From Theristus sp. LFF4_11 (lineage: Eukaryota > Nematoda > Chromadorea > Monhysterida > Xyalidae): a stretch of DNA of 64,000 bases. Shown in pieces: positions 43,222 through 54,000 of the stretch (positions are counted from its first letter, which is position 1; every line of letters starts with the position of its first letter). The notes under the pieces were generated by a model, which did not search any database, was not told where the DNA came from, and was given only the letters and a program-made list of their open reading frames with translations. Both the position numbers and the translations under genes were made by a program. The DNA is taken from NCBI GenBank assembly GCA_030248135.1, contig JASANC010003421.1, positions 1 to 64,000 on the forward strand, given 5' to 3'.

Positions 43222-44327
43222 TTTGAATCATGCAGCATACAATACACCAGTCTAACTACTGTTACTGATTTCAGAATTCAAAATTCTAAATGTCACTCAC
43301 TGGTCTCAAATAGTCGTTTTTCCCAACATGATCAACAAAGTCATTGACGCTATTATGTGGCACGCATGTTTGTTCTGTGGAAGCCGCGTAACGTGTGAAC
43401 AATAAATAAAATACTTAACCATACTTAAATATTATCTAAAAATGCGGGAGACGCATATAAAAGGAGGAATATGGCTTTGTGTAAGCAGTGAGAGACTTGG
43501 CTCCACAACTCTTTTCAAGTCTCTGATGTGGTACACACGGATACAAGTACATAAAAGCTATATTTTTGCGCCGCGTTTGTTTTACTGAAAAGTGTAAAAA
43601 AGTTTTAAAATCATTTTTTAACTGTCCTTTCCAGTTTAGTCCGAAATCACATCATGTGCGAAATTCTGTGCAAATTCTGTGCAGAACTTCTGTAAATCAA
43701 GAATCTGTAAATTCTGTGCAAAAACAGAAAAATCAGAGACTGCAAAACATTGTTTCATGTGGTTTTATCGTTGCTAACGTACGCATCGCTGTGTACACAC
43801 CAGCATCAGTGACAAAAAGGTGTTGTCTTCCGTTGATTTTCAGCCTTTTTACCAAACTCTAGTGGCAGGATAAACTGTCTGTCCCGTGAGTCGTTGCCTT
43901 TGCCACAGAAGGAGACCTTGCGTTCCCTAATGCCTCTGCGATACACTTTGTCCTGGGCAAATCAGTATCAGCGATCTGAAGTCTGATCGTTATTTTAGTG
44001 GTTTTAATGGTCGCTAAATGCCCGAAATACCGCAAAAGTTTTAATTGTCTACAAAGTATTATCTTTCTTATTAAATATTAAACGTGACCCAATATGCGTT
44101 TGCACGCACAGATAGAGAAATGTTTCATGGCTGCGCGGCAATTTTAAAAGAGCAAAAACTTAACGTATTCTGTCTGACGACAGATTCGTGCAAGAAATTG
44201 AGAAAAAACCAGTCAGAATGTTTTTTCACTAAACAGAACACCTGACGACAGATTCGTGCAAGAAATTGAGAAAAAACCAGTCAGAATGTTTTTTCACTAA
44301 ACAAAATTTATTTCAATTCATATTCGA
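43222..44327. other. intergenic region with an orphan TATA box
   Basis: TATAAAAGGAGG occurs at 43456-43467, but no supported coding exon follows it. The ATG shortly after opens only six codons. The region also has CTGTGCAAATTCTGTGCA-type short repeats near 43665-43720 and a tandem duplication at 44175-44302. No gene is called. Confidence 0.4.
44175..44302 (+). repeat. two-unit tandem duplication
   Basis: A unit of about 66 bp (CTGACGACAGATTCGTGCAA...TTTTTTCACTAAACA) occurs twice in direct succession with almost no differences, indicating a recent duplication. Confidence 0.85.
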
Positions 44328-44984
44328 CAGCACCGAAGACGAGGGGGGGGGGGGGTACCCCCCCAGAGCACCCGAGACCTCCGCGGGGGGGGGCGGGGGC
44401 GCGGGGGCCACGCGACACCCACCCCCCCCAAACCTGACACTGGACCATCCACACCCCCCCCCCTCGAAATTTGCTAGACACCCCCCCCCCACCCCCCCCC
44501 TAGATGGACCTAAGTAACAGTGACACCCCCCAAAAATTTTCTCGGACCACCCAAAAATCATGAATTTTTGCTCAAAAATCATGATTTTTTGTCTTTAAAG
44601 TCCATAATATAAGCTAAATATATGATAACTTGACATTCTTCATTGTAATTTCAAAGATTTTGCAGCAAAATTTAACGTTTTTCCTTCAAAATTTAAGCGA
44701 AAAAATCTCATGGGTGGGGTGGGGGGGGGGGGTGTGCACCCCCCCCCCCCAGAAAATTTTCTACAATAGTGCACCCCCCCCATGGCCGATAAGATTTGTA
44801 TACATACTTAAAAGTGATTTTTTTGATTTCTGATCAGAGGTTGCTTGCAATGAGTCGTTGTAGGTTCCTAATCCTAAACCTAATCCTAATCCTAAGCCAA
44901 GCCTTTTTGATAAGGTGAAAATGATCAATTTTGTTTTTGCATTTTTTCTTTCCTGTGTTTTGGAGGAGCACCGGAACTGCAGAT

Positions 44985-45690
44985 TAGGGTTGTTAAAAAA
45001 AACAAAAATCGTCATTTTTGTTTTTAAAAAAAAATTTAAAAAAAAAATTTCAAAAATCAAAGTTGTGCTAAATCAATCAGGGAGTCCGAAGAACCACATA
45101 TGATATGCAAGCGCCTCCCGAATGACTCCCGTATGGCGGAACTTTGCAGATTTTGTTTTGGTGACCTCAATTACCCCTTTTCCAAACCGTCACCATGCCT
45201 CTTCTTGTGTTTTGACCTCCAAAACGTCACTAATTGTCCCCAGCTAAGCTAATGCTAAAGTGAAGACAAACATACCGCCTTGAAATTCGATCAATTCTTC
45301 TGATGTTGTCGCGACGACACGACACGAAGCAGCAACCAGACAACGTAGCGCTTGCAAACGGAGCAGCGAGCACAATCGGACGCTCTGCGAGGCGAATCGT
45401 CACCTTATCTGCATCGGAAATGGTAGGCTAAGCTTTGGGACGCTCAAAAACTTCATCGCAGATGTTGTCGAAGCCTAAAATCAGTCGGTAAAACGGCCCA
45501 AAATCGACTGCTAAAAGTTTTACGAGGCATAATCAAAGAAAATTTTTGTTGAACTTTAGAAAAATTGTGCCAAAATTGAGGTTTTCAGAGCATATTAGAG
45601 GAAAATTTTTCGAATTTAAAAAAAAATCGGCATTTTTGTTTTTTTTTATCACTTTTTTTTTTAAATTTTCATTTTTGTTTAACAACCCTA
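44985..45690 (-). mobile_element. hAT-like MITE Z, copy 1
   Basis: A 706-bp element with ends TAGGGTTGTTAAA and TTTAACAACCCTA and exact 8-bp CTGCAGAT at 44977-44984 and 45691-45698. The body is shared with Z2 and Z3 (GAGTCCGAAGAACCACATAT, CACCATGCCTCTTCTTGTG, ACGACACGACACGAAGCAGC). It is in inverse orientation to Z2. No coding capacity. Confidence 0.92.
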
Positions 45691-45725
45691 CTGCAGATGC
45701 AGCTGTTTTAATAATGATGCATTAC

Positions 45726-46447
45726 TAGGGTTGTTAAACAAAAATGAAATTAAAAAAAAAAAGTGATTAAAAAAAAAACAAAAATGCCGATTTTTTTTTT
45801 TTTAATTCGAAAAATTTTCCTCTAATATGCTCTGAAAACCTCAATTTTGGCAAAATTTTTCGAAAGTTCAACAAAAATTTTCTTTGATTATACCTCGTAA
45901 AACCTTTAGCAGTCGATTTTGGGCCGTTTTACCGACTGATTTTAGGCTACGACAACATCTGCGATGAAGTTTTTGAGCGTCCCAAAGCTTGGCCTACCAT
46001 TTCCGATGCAGATAAGGTGACGATTCGCCTCGCAGAGCGTCCGATTGTGCTCGCTGCTCCGTTTGCAAGCGCTACGTTGTCTGGTTGCTTGCTGCTTCGT
46101 GTCGTGTCGTCGCGACACCATCAAAAGAATTGATCGAATTTCAAGGCGGTATGTTTGTCTTCACTTTAGCATTAGTTTAGCTGGGGACAATTAGTGACGT
46201 TTTGGAGGTCAAAACACAAGAAGAGGCATGGTGACGGTTTGGAAAAGGGGTAATTGAGGTCACCAAAACAAAATCTGCAAAGTTCCGTCATATGGGAGGC
46301 ATTCGGGAGGCGCTTGCATATCATATGTGGTTCTTCGGACTCCCTGATTGATTTAGCACAACTTTGATTTTTAAATTTTTAAAAAAAAAAAAAATTTTTT
46401 CAAAACAAAAACAAAAATGACGATTTTTGTTTTTTTTAACAACCCTA
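45726..46447 (+). mobile_element. hAT-like MITE Z, copy 2
   Basis: A 722-bp element with the same ends as Z1, flanked by exact TGCATTAC at 45718-45725 and 46448-46455. It lies only 35 bp from Z1 in opposite orientation, so the pair forms a 1.46-kb near-palindrome. Confidence 0.92.
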
Positions 46448-47195
46448 TGCATTACGCCCATGGCCCACGCCTGGGGGGGTGTCACTGTACCATGACTGAC
46501 ACCCCCCCACTGAAAAATTTTCGGCACCCCCCCACGTGACGACAGTGACACCCCCCCCTCGAAAATTTGCTTTCGCCTTCGGTACTGATTCGAACTACGC
46601 TCTGGCGCGAAACATTTTTGGGTGCCCGGTTTTAGGGGGGTGGCACTAGAGATGTCAAGAAAAAAAAATGTTCTATTTTTTTTTTAATTTTTTTTTTAAA
46701 TTTTTTTTTTTAAAAATGAAAGTTGTTCAGAATTTTTCAGGGAGTCCGAATATCACCATCTGAGGAGCCACCGACTTACCATATGACCCCCACTCATATG
46801 GGAGGAGGGTGAAAATTTCAGACTTGGTTTCGGCGACCCCATTTTCCCACCGACGACATCACGTCTCGTGTTTTGCCTCTCAATTCACCTCAAATAACAC
46901 GGAAACAAGTTCAACAACAAACCGGTGTGATCATGACGACACGAGGCGAAACAGCAACGAGCAACCAACGAAGTTACGCTTGCAGTGGCAGACAGTGCAA
47001 TTTCGACCTTTCGAGATCCTGAAAAACGATGCATAAATGTGAGTTCTCTGCTTCTATCTCACCTTAGCGGCATCGGAATTTTTTGAACTGGCCTTTGCGA
47101 CGCTCAAGTCAGTACCGTGGGCCCAAAAAAAATTTCGAGGGGGGGTATGGTACCGTGGGGGGGGTGCCGACCAAAAAGTGAGGGGGGGGTCCAAC

Positions 47196-47921
47196 TAGGG
47201 TTGTTAAACAAAAATGAATTTTTTTTTTAAAAAAAAAGTGATTAAAAAAAAACAAAAATGCCGATTTAAAAAAAAAAAAAAATTCGAAAAATTTTCCTCT
47301 AATATGCTCTGAAAACCTCAATTTTGGCACAATTTTTCGAAAGTTCAACAAAAATTTTCTTTGATTATACCTCGTAAAACCTTTAGCAGTCGATTTTGGG
47401 CCGTTTTACCGACTGATTTTAGGCTTCGACAACATCTGCGATGAAGTTTTTGAGCGTCCCAAAGCTTAGCCTACCATTTCCGATGCAGATAAGGTGACGA
47501 TTAGCCTCGCAGAGCGTCCGATTGTGCTCGCTGCACCGTTTGCAAGCGCTACGTTGTCTGGTTGCTGCTTCGTGTCGTGTCGTCGCGACACCATCAGAAG
47601 AATTGATCGAATTTCAAGGCGGTATGTTTGTCTTCACTTTAGCATTAGCTTAGCTGGGGACAATTAGTGACGTTTTGGAGGTCAAAACACAAGAAGAGGC
47701 ATGGTGACGGTTTGGAAAAGGGGTAATTGAGGTCACCAAAACAAAATCTGCAAAGTTCCGCCATACGGGTGTCATTCGGGAGGCGCTTGCATATCATATG
47801 TGGTTCTTCGGACTCCCTGATTGATTTAGCACAACTTTGATTTTTGAATTTTTTTTAAAAAAAAAAAATTTAAAAAAAAAACAAACAAAAATGACGATTT
47901 TTGTTTTTTTTAACAACCCTA
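47196..47921 (+). mobile_element. hAT-like MITE Z, copy 3
   Basis: A 726-bp element with ends TAGGGTTGTTAAAC and TTTAACAACCCTA, flanked by exact GGTCCAAC at 47188-47195 and 47922-47929. It is inserted into outer Y; inner Y shows the same site empty (GGTCCAAC once, near 48180). Confidence 0.93.
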
Positions 47922-48582
47922 GGTCCAACCTATGGTAACGTGGGACCCCCCCAGGGGGGTCCCATGGGGGGGTGCATTTTTTCAAAATTTTCTGTGGGGG
48001 GGGGGGGGGTCACCCCCCCCCCCATGATAATTTTTCGCTTAAATTTTGAAGGAAAAACGCTAAATTTTGCTGCAAAATCGTTGAAATTACAATGAAGATC
48101 AGTACCGTGGGCCCAAAAAAAATTTCGAGGGGGGGTATGGTACCGTGGGGGGGGGGTGCCGACCAAAAAGTGAGGGGGGGTCCAACCTATGGTAACGTGG
48201 GACCCCCCCCCAGGGGGGGCCCATGGGGGGGGGTGCATTTTTTCAAAATTTTCTGTGGGGGGGGTCCACCCCCCCACCCCCCATGATAATTTTTCGCTTA
48301 AATTTTGAAGGAAAAACGCTAAATTTTGCTGCAAAATCGTTGAAATTACAATGAAGATGGTCAAGTTATCATATATTCAGCTTATATTATGGACTTTACA
48401 GACAAAAAATCATGATTTTCGAAAAAAATTTTAGGGTGTGCAGAAAAGTTTGGGGGGGGGGGGTGTCCGCCAGACAAAATTTCATGGGGGGGGGGTGGGG
48501 GGGGTCGGCCAAATTTTCGAGGGGGGGGGGTGCCCGGTTTTAGGGGGGGTGGCACGGTGGGGGCCCCCCCCCACCCCCCCAC

Positions 48583-50105
48583 TAGGGATGGAGCCGGTTC
48601 CGGTCCGGATTCCGGATTCCGGATTCCGGCGCCTAAAATTGGATCCGGATCCGGTCCGGATTCCGGCGCAATTTTGCCGGATCCGGCCGGATCCGGCCGG
48701 AATGGCCGAGACCCGCGAATTAACAAGTTGATTCCTCCGTTTCAGAGCTGCTCAATCGTTTGACAAATTTGTTTCGGTGCTTTGTTGGTTTTGTTGTTGT
48801 GCATTTGACATGTGATCAGTGAGGGTTGCTTTAGTTTAGTGTTCTGTTCAATGGTAAATGGTTCACTGCTTTTGTATTGAGTGGTAAACTTATGTGCAGC
48901 ATCGTCCATTTTAAAAAACGTGGCTGCCAGCTTTTGGCCGACGTTGTTGATGAACAACAGCAGGTTTTTTTGAAATCAGCCATTTTCGTTGGTCATATTC
49001 AGTTAGCTGTCAAACAGTTGCTTTTTTGTGAGCTCCAGAACACCAGCGATTTTAGCGACGTGTGTTACCGTGGGTGTGCGGGGGTGCCGGGATCCCCTAA
49101 AACCCGATAAACCCCCCCCCCCCCCCCAACGACGAATCCATTTCAATGGTGTTGCCCGCCGTTTGCGCACTGAAGCAGCGCATCGAACAAGTCGATGCGA
49201 GTGGCATTGGTACGAGGAAAAAAACGCTGCTGACCAGCATCGACACACGCTTTTGTGCGCTTTTCCACAACGAATCCAAGATCATGGCCACGTACGTTGA
49301 TCCGCGATTCAAGAATACTGCAGTCGTCTTCGAAAATGAAGGCGCGATTCGTTGTGAACTACTTCACATTGCAAAGAAAATCTTGAAACGACCGGAGACG
49401 CCCACAAACTGCGACGATACATCCGAGATCGCGAACAACGACGATGACGAAAGTGAACGCGAGCCCGAACCAAAAAAGAAATCGACTGGCCTCTACGGAG
49501 GCATTGAGTTTCACGCTGCGCGACCGCACAACCCGTCAGGCGAATCCAGTCTTGATGACGAACTGCGCGGCGAAATGAATATGCACGAGTCGGATGATTT
49601 TATCGACGAACCGGACAAAAGTCATCTAGTGCTGGACTTTTGGCGGCTGAACTCGTCTAAATACCCCAAACTATCGACAATCGCGCGCAGATACCTGGCA
49701 CCGCCACCAACAAGCGTGGCAAGCGAACGAATGTTCTCCGAATCCAGGCAGGTGTTTGTGTACAGCCGATCTTGTCTGTCAACTCAGAACGCCGAAAAGG
49801 TCATGTTTCTGAATGGAGTGTTGCCAGCACTTGATTATCCCTATGCGATGTGAATTTTGTCAATTGTTGTTGTTGTAATTTTTGGTTGGTTCATGTGCTG
49901 TGTCTTGCTGACTTTGTTTCTGTGTCTGTGCTGTTTTATGCTGAAAATGTGATGAAGAAGCGACGAAATGTGCGTAGATGTTTTTTAGACATAAAAAGGC
50001 CATTCCGGTCCGGATTCCGGCAATTTTTGCCGGATCCGGCCCGGCCGGAATGGGCTTTTGCCGGATCCGGCCCGGATTCCGGCAAATTTGCCGGATCCAT
50101 CCCTA
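48583..50105 (+). mobile_element. hAT element, copy 2 (innermost)
   Basis: A 1523-bp element with ends TAGGGATGGAGCC and GGATCCATCCCTA, flanked by exact CCCCCCAC at 48575-48582 and 50106-50113. The subterminal palindromic GGATCCGGC arrays match copy 1 (17504-19613). It carries only the C-terminal part of a transposase, so it is a non-autonomous or decayed copy. Confidence 0.93.
49146..49853 (+). pseudogene. hAT transposase C-terminal fragment
   Basis: An open 235-codon frame. It includes DPRFKNTAVVFENEG, an acidic linker, DFWRLNSSKYPKLSTIARRY and the dimerisation motif ASERMFSES, ending LDYPYAM. Upstream, in another frame (about 48960-49060), GHIQLAVKQLLF resembles the central H..L.LAVK segment of hAT transposases. 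This indicates a larger ancestral gene broken by frameshift and deletion. The DDE core and zinc finger are absent. Confidence 0.85.
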
Positions 50106-50765
50106 CCCCCCACCCGACGGTCTCGGGTGCTCTGGGGGGGTGTACCCCCGCGCCCACGGTACTGATGAAGATGGTCAAGTTATCATATATTCAGCTTATA
50201 TTATGGACTTTATAGACAAAAAATCATGATTTTCGAAAAAAATTTTTGGGTGTGCAGAAAATTTTGGGGGGGGGGGTGTCCGCCAGACAAAATTTCATGG
50301 GGGGGGGGGGGGGTGTCGGCCAAATTTTCGTGGGGGGGGGTACGATGGGGGGGGTGCCCGGTTTGTAGGGGGGGGTGGCACGGGTGCCCCCCCCCCACCC
50401 CCCCACCCGACGGTCTCGGGTGCTCTGGGGGGGGGTGTACCCCCCCCACCCCCCCCGCCCACGGTACTGGCTCAAGTACTTCAATGCGCGAGTCGATCAT
50501 CACTCACCAAGGCTGAAAACAGTCGATAAATCGATCCAGAATACCACCTGCAGCGTTGAAGACAAAGTGACAAGGTAAAGTCAAAGAAAATTTTTGTTGA
50601 ACTTTCGAAAAATTATGCCAAAAACGGCATTTTCAGGGCACATTAAAGAAAAAATTTCAAAAATTTTTAACAAAAAAAATAAAAAAAAGCTCATTTTTTT
50701 TACTTTTTTTTGAAAAAAAATATAAAAAAATTTTTTTTTTTGAAGCTTACATCTCTAGGTGGCAC

Positions 50766-51000
50766 GGTGCCCCCCCTACCCCCCACCCGACGGTGTCTGG
50801 TGCTCTGGGGGGGTGTACCCCCCCCCACCCCCCCCCCGCCCACGGTACTGGTGTGGATGGTGGTCCAGTGTCAGGTTTTGGGGGGTGGGTGTCGCGTGAC
50901 CCCGCCCCCCCCCCACCCCCCACGCGGAGGTCTCGGGTGCTCTGGGGGGGGGTGTACGTGTACGGTCCCCCCCTCGTCTTCGGTACTGCGTGGTCCATGC
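50766..51000. repeat. stacked right ends of Y-family elements
   Basis: Two further right ends are visible: CGCCCACGGTACTG ending at 50850 and CCCTCGTCTTCGGTACTG ending at 50988. Between them lies sequence reverse-complementary to 44330-44460. Matching left ends and target duplications were not found, so these are parts of older, disrupted insertions. Confidence 0.6.
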
Positions 51001-51095
51001 ATGCCGTTATTCAGATTCAGTGAAGAATCAGATTTGAAGTGAAACAAAAACAGCAGTTCGCTCAAAGTTTCGTGCATTGTGGTGACCAACAAACG

Positions 51096-54000
51096 ATGAG
51101 CAGCGGTTGCGGTCCATCGGGTGTGCTCGCTATTGGATCACATTCGCCGACATCTATTAGCGTTGCTGACAGGGTACGTGAAGTGTAAAGTGCAAGTTCA
51201 TTAAGTTGCACTGTTGCTCAGCTGAACTACGTTCGCGTTTCAGAACTGTTTCTATGTGCAGTGATTGATTTTCAAAGAAAGACAAAATCCACCCACCCAC
51301 ATCACAGATAGATATTTGAGTTTTGCGCGCTCGGAATTTCTGCACACATCCGGAAACGAAATGAAACAGCTTAGGTGTTACTTAATTTACAAACCTGGGT
51401 TGCCTTTTCAAGCCAAAAACCAGCCTGTTTATGGTGAATTCTACAGAAGCCTCAGTTTGTGCGGTGTCATGGGGAATTTTTCACTTTCAGATATCATACT
51501 CCCAGTCAAATGTGTGCGCGAAAATGGGCGGAGATGGTGATGACGACGAACACTCCGTCACTGGACAGTTAAACCTGATCGAAAAGGTAGTGACTGTTTT
51601 CAGTTTTTTTCAAAATTGTTATTTTCAGTTTTTCGAAACACAAAAAAATGGTAACGCTGTGTTGTGTTGTGTTTGCAGCCACACGGCATTTTTATTGAAT
51701 GGATGCCAGACGCTACGCAGCCGGACGACTGTGCCAATGGATGGGTGGTGACGTCTGGATCCGCGGGTAACAAACCATTGCAGTTGCGCCATTATTTCAT
51801 TCATTTCAACCAATCGTTCATCAATTCCAAGCAGCTTTGCTTGCTGGTTTGGAACTTGTTTCCCTGTGGGCATCATCCAAACACACTGACACAGGACATT
51901 TACTAAAACTAAAGCGGCATTCATGAAGTTAGTATTTAGTGACCGCAAAGCTATGTTTTAACACACGTGCCGCCTCATTAAATACGGTTTCATGAATGCC
52001 GCTTAAATTTGTTTCTGCTTCCAGAAGGCTCACCCAGCGCCGACTGCAAAAAGCCGAGCGGCAACGGCGTCGCGTCACTGCGCTCGTCGCTCGCGTTCTC
52101 GGTCGACATCAAGGACCTGCGCAGTTTCTATCTGCACGAGAAATCGAAGACGGTGCCTGTCTCGTGGCTGCGCTTCATGTGCAAGGACGGCACCAGCTAC
52201 ACGGCGTTGTATTTTCAAGCGGCCGGCGTGACGACGTTGATTGAGACGCTGCAGCGGTACGCAACGCAGACAGAGGAAACAGTGGCTGCCATGGCACGAG
52301 ACTGATTGGCTCATCGTGCAGTTTGGGCTGCCACGAAAATAACACCAATTTGTCTCCATTTGTAATCGTCATGGTTGGGTGACACGAGGCAAGACTTCAA
52401 AAACAGTTGTTCTTCAAAAAACATCAACTACCGAAACTTGTTGGTTGTCAACAACGAAAAAACGACCGTTATAAATCGTTGTGTGCTTCAGTTACGCAAC
52501 GTTGAAACGGTCGGCACGCGAGAAGAATTTGATTTTGTTCACCGACGAGCGAACGGCCGAACTGGAACAGTCGGTATCGCTGTTGTTCAATAAGGACACT
52601 CCCGGACAACATTTCTTTTCGGTTCACCAGTTTTTTTTTGTTTTGTTGTTGGATTTCTTTTGGATTTGATTTGAATTCGTTTGAATATCATTGAGATTTC
52701 TAACAGACCTTCGTAATTTCAATGAGGCCCATCAAACAAACTGTTTAATTTGCTTCTTCGTGGGTGAGTGAAATTTGAAAGATAAAGTTGTTCTTTTGAG
52801 TTGCAGAAATTGGTGGCCGATCCGTACACGACGACGTTGTCCGCGTTGAGCAGAGTGGGCAATGTGCTGCAGAATCAGATGTACCAAGCGTTCGTCGATG
52901 ATGAGTTAGACCCACTCGATCAGCAAGAGCTCATGCGCAGCTTGATGGCGCCGACCGACCAAAAAGACACGGACGAGTGCGACATGCTCATGCGGTCCGT
53001 TGTTGTCCGCGACGTCGTTGTTGCTGTTATTGCGACTGTTCTAAGCCAACCATCAGTCGCACAGCTGGTTGTGTAGTTTTTTGTTGGTTGTCGGTGCAGG
53101 CACGACGATTCCGGCTTTGAGTTGGTGACAGCGAAAATCGACTTTCCGGATCGTCCGCGCGTGCTGCGCGAGGCGCCCGTGTCGCACGAACACTGGAACA
53201 CGTTCAAGGAGGACGACGGCTCCTTTCGTAACACTCGGGAGCTGCGACTGTGCACGTTTCGTGGGGTGAGTGAGAGCGTGCGCGTTCGTTGCTTGTTGTT
53301 GGTTTGCTCATCTCACAAGAACCGACCATGAATGTTGCTTTTTGCTGTGTTACAGGGTCTAACGTCGTCACTACGCAAAGAGGCCTGGAAATATCTGCTC
53401 GACTATTATTCGTGGGCTCTGTCTGCGGCGGAGCAGGCGGAAAAGAGGAAACAGTCTGTCGATGACTACTATCGCATCAAACTGCAGTGGAAAAGTATCA
53501 ACGAAGCGCAAGAGAATCGATTCACGCTGTTCCGCGACTACAAAGCGTTGATCGGTCGGCGCGCGCATGGATTCATTCAGAGCAGTTGGGTGTTACATAT
53601 CCGTGTATTTTGTAACAAATGCAAGCTTTCGTTGCAGAGAAGGATGTCGCCAGGACCGATCGCACGTTGAAGCATTTCGCGGGAGACGACAACGCAAACT
53701 TGCAGATGATGTTCGACATTCTGATGACCTACGTCATGTACGACTTTGACCTTGGTAGGTGCCAGTTGTTGTTGTCCAACATTCATCTAGCAATAGCAAA
53801 GTGAAACGGACAATCAGCCTTTTTCCAGGGTACGTACAAGGCATGAGTGACTTTTTGTCTCCGATTCTTGTCGTTATGGAAAATGAAGTCGACTCGTTCT
53901 GGTGTTTCGTCGGTGCCATGGAACGCGTGGTTAGTGGCGGTTTTGTTTTGATCATAATATCGCTTGAAGCAATCCAGTTTGCAATCGGATTACTTCTCCC

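Larger units (their letters stand above)
44328..46587. mobile_element. family-Y-like element holding two Z elements
   Basis: The left end CAGCACCGAAGACGAGG and right end CCTTCGGTACTG are each directly abutted by ATTCGA (44322-44327 and 46588-46593), a possible 6-bp remnant of a target duplication. The left 130 bp are the reverse complement of 50851-50988. The interior has long G and C runs and two 0.7-kb Z elements. No gene is present. The pairing of these ends is plausible but not certain. Confidence 0.45.
48099..50162 (+). mobile_element. hAT-like element Y, inner copy inserted into Y
   Basis: The same 13-bp ends as outer Y, flanked by exact ATGAAGAT at 48091-48098 and 50163-50170. It is inserted within outer Y, so the sequence around 48050-48098 is repeated near 48300-48355. 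It is interrupted in turn by the hAT element at 48583-50105. It contains long G/C runs and no gene of its own. Confidence 0.92.
47110..50469 (+). mobile_element. hAT-like element Y, outer copy
   Basis: Perfect 13-bp inverted ends CAGTACCGTGGGC and GCCCACGGTACTG, flanked by exact GCTCAAGT at 47102-47109 and 50470-50477. X copy 1 has the unoccupied GCTCAAGT. It contains Z3 and an inner Y copy. Its own sequence is rich in runs of 7-12 G or C and is non-coding. Confidence 0.92.
46647..50757 (+). mobile_element. hAT-like element X, copy 2 (outer shell of nest)
   Basis: The ends are TAGAGATGT and ACATCTCTA, flanked by exact GGTGGCAC at 46639-46646 and 50758-50765. Its own sequence is 46647-47109 and 50470-50757; everything between is a later insertion (outer Y). 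Removing the insert leaves a body collinear with X copy 1 at 37720-39246. It is non-coding. The flanking GGTTTTAGGGGGGTGGCAC is itself family-Y sequence. Confidence 0.9.

Noticed and set aside
44313..44582. Glycine- or proline-rich open frames over G/C runs, as possible low-complexity proteins
   Set aside because: They arise from homopolymer runs inside transposable elements and change frame between copies.
37590..51000. Long G and C runs as an assembly or sequencing artefact
   Set aside because: Run lengths may be imprecise, but the elements containing them have matching ends and exact target duplications, so the blocks themselves are real.
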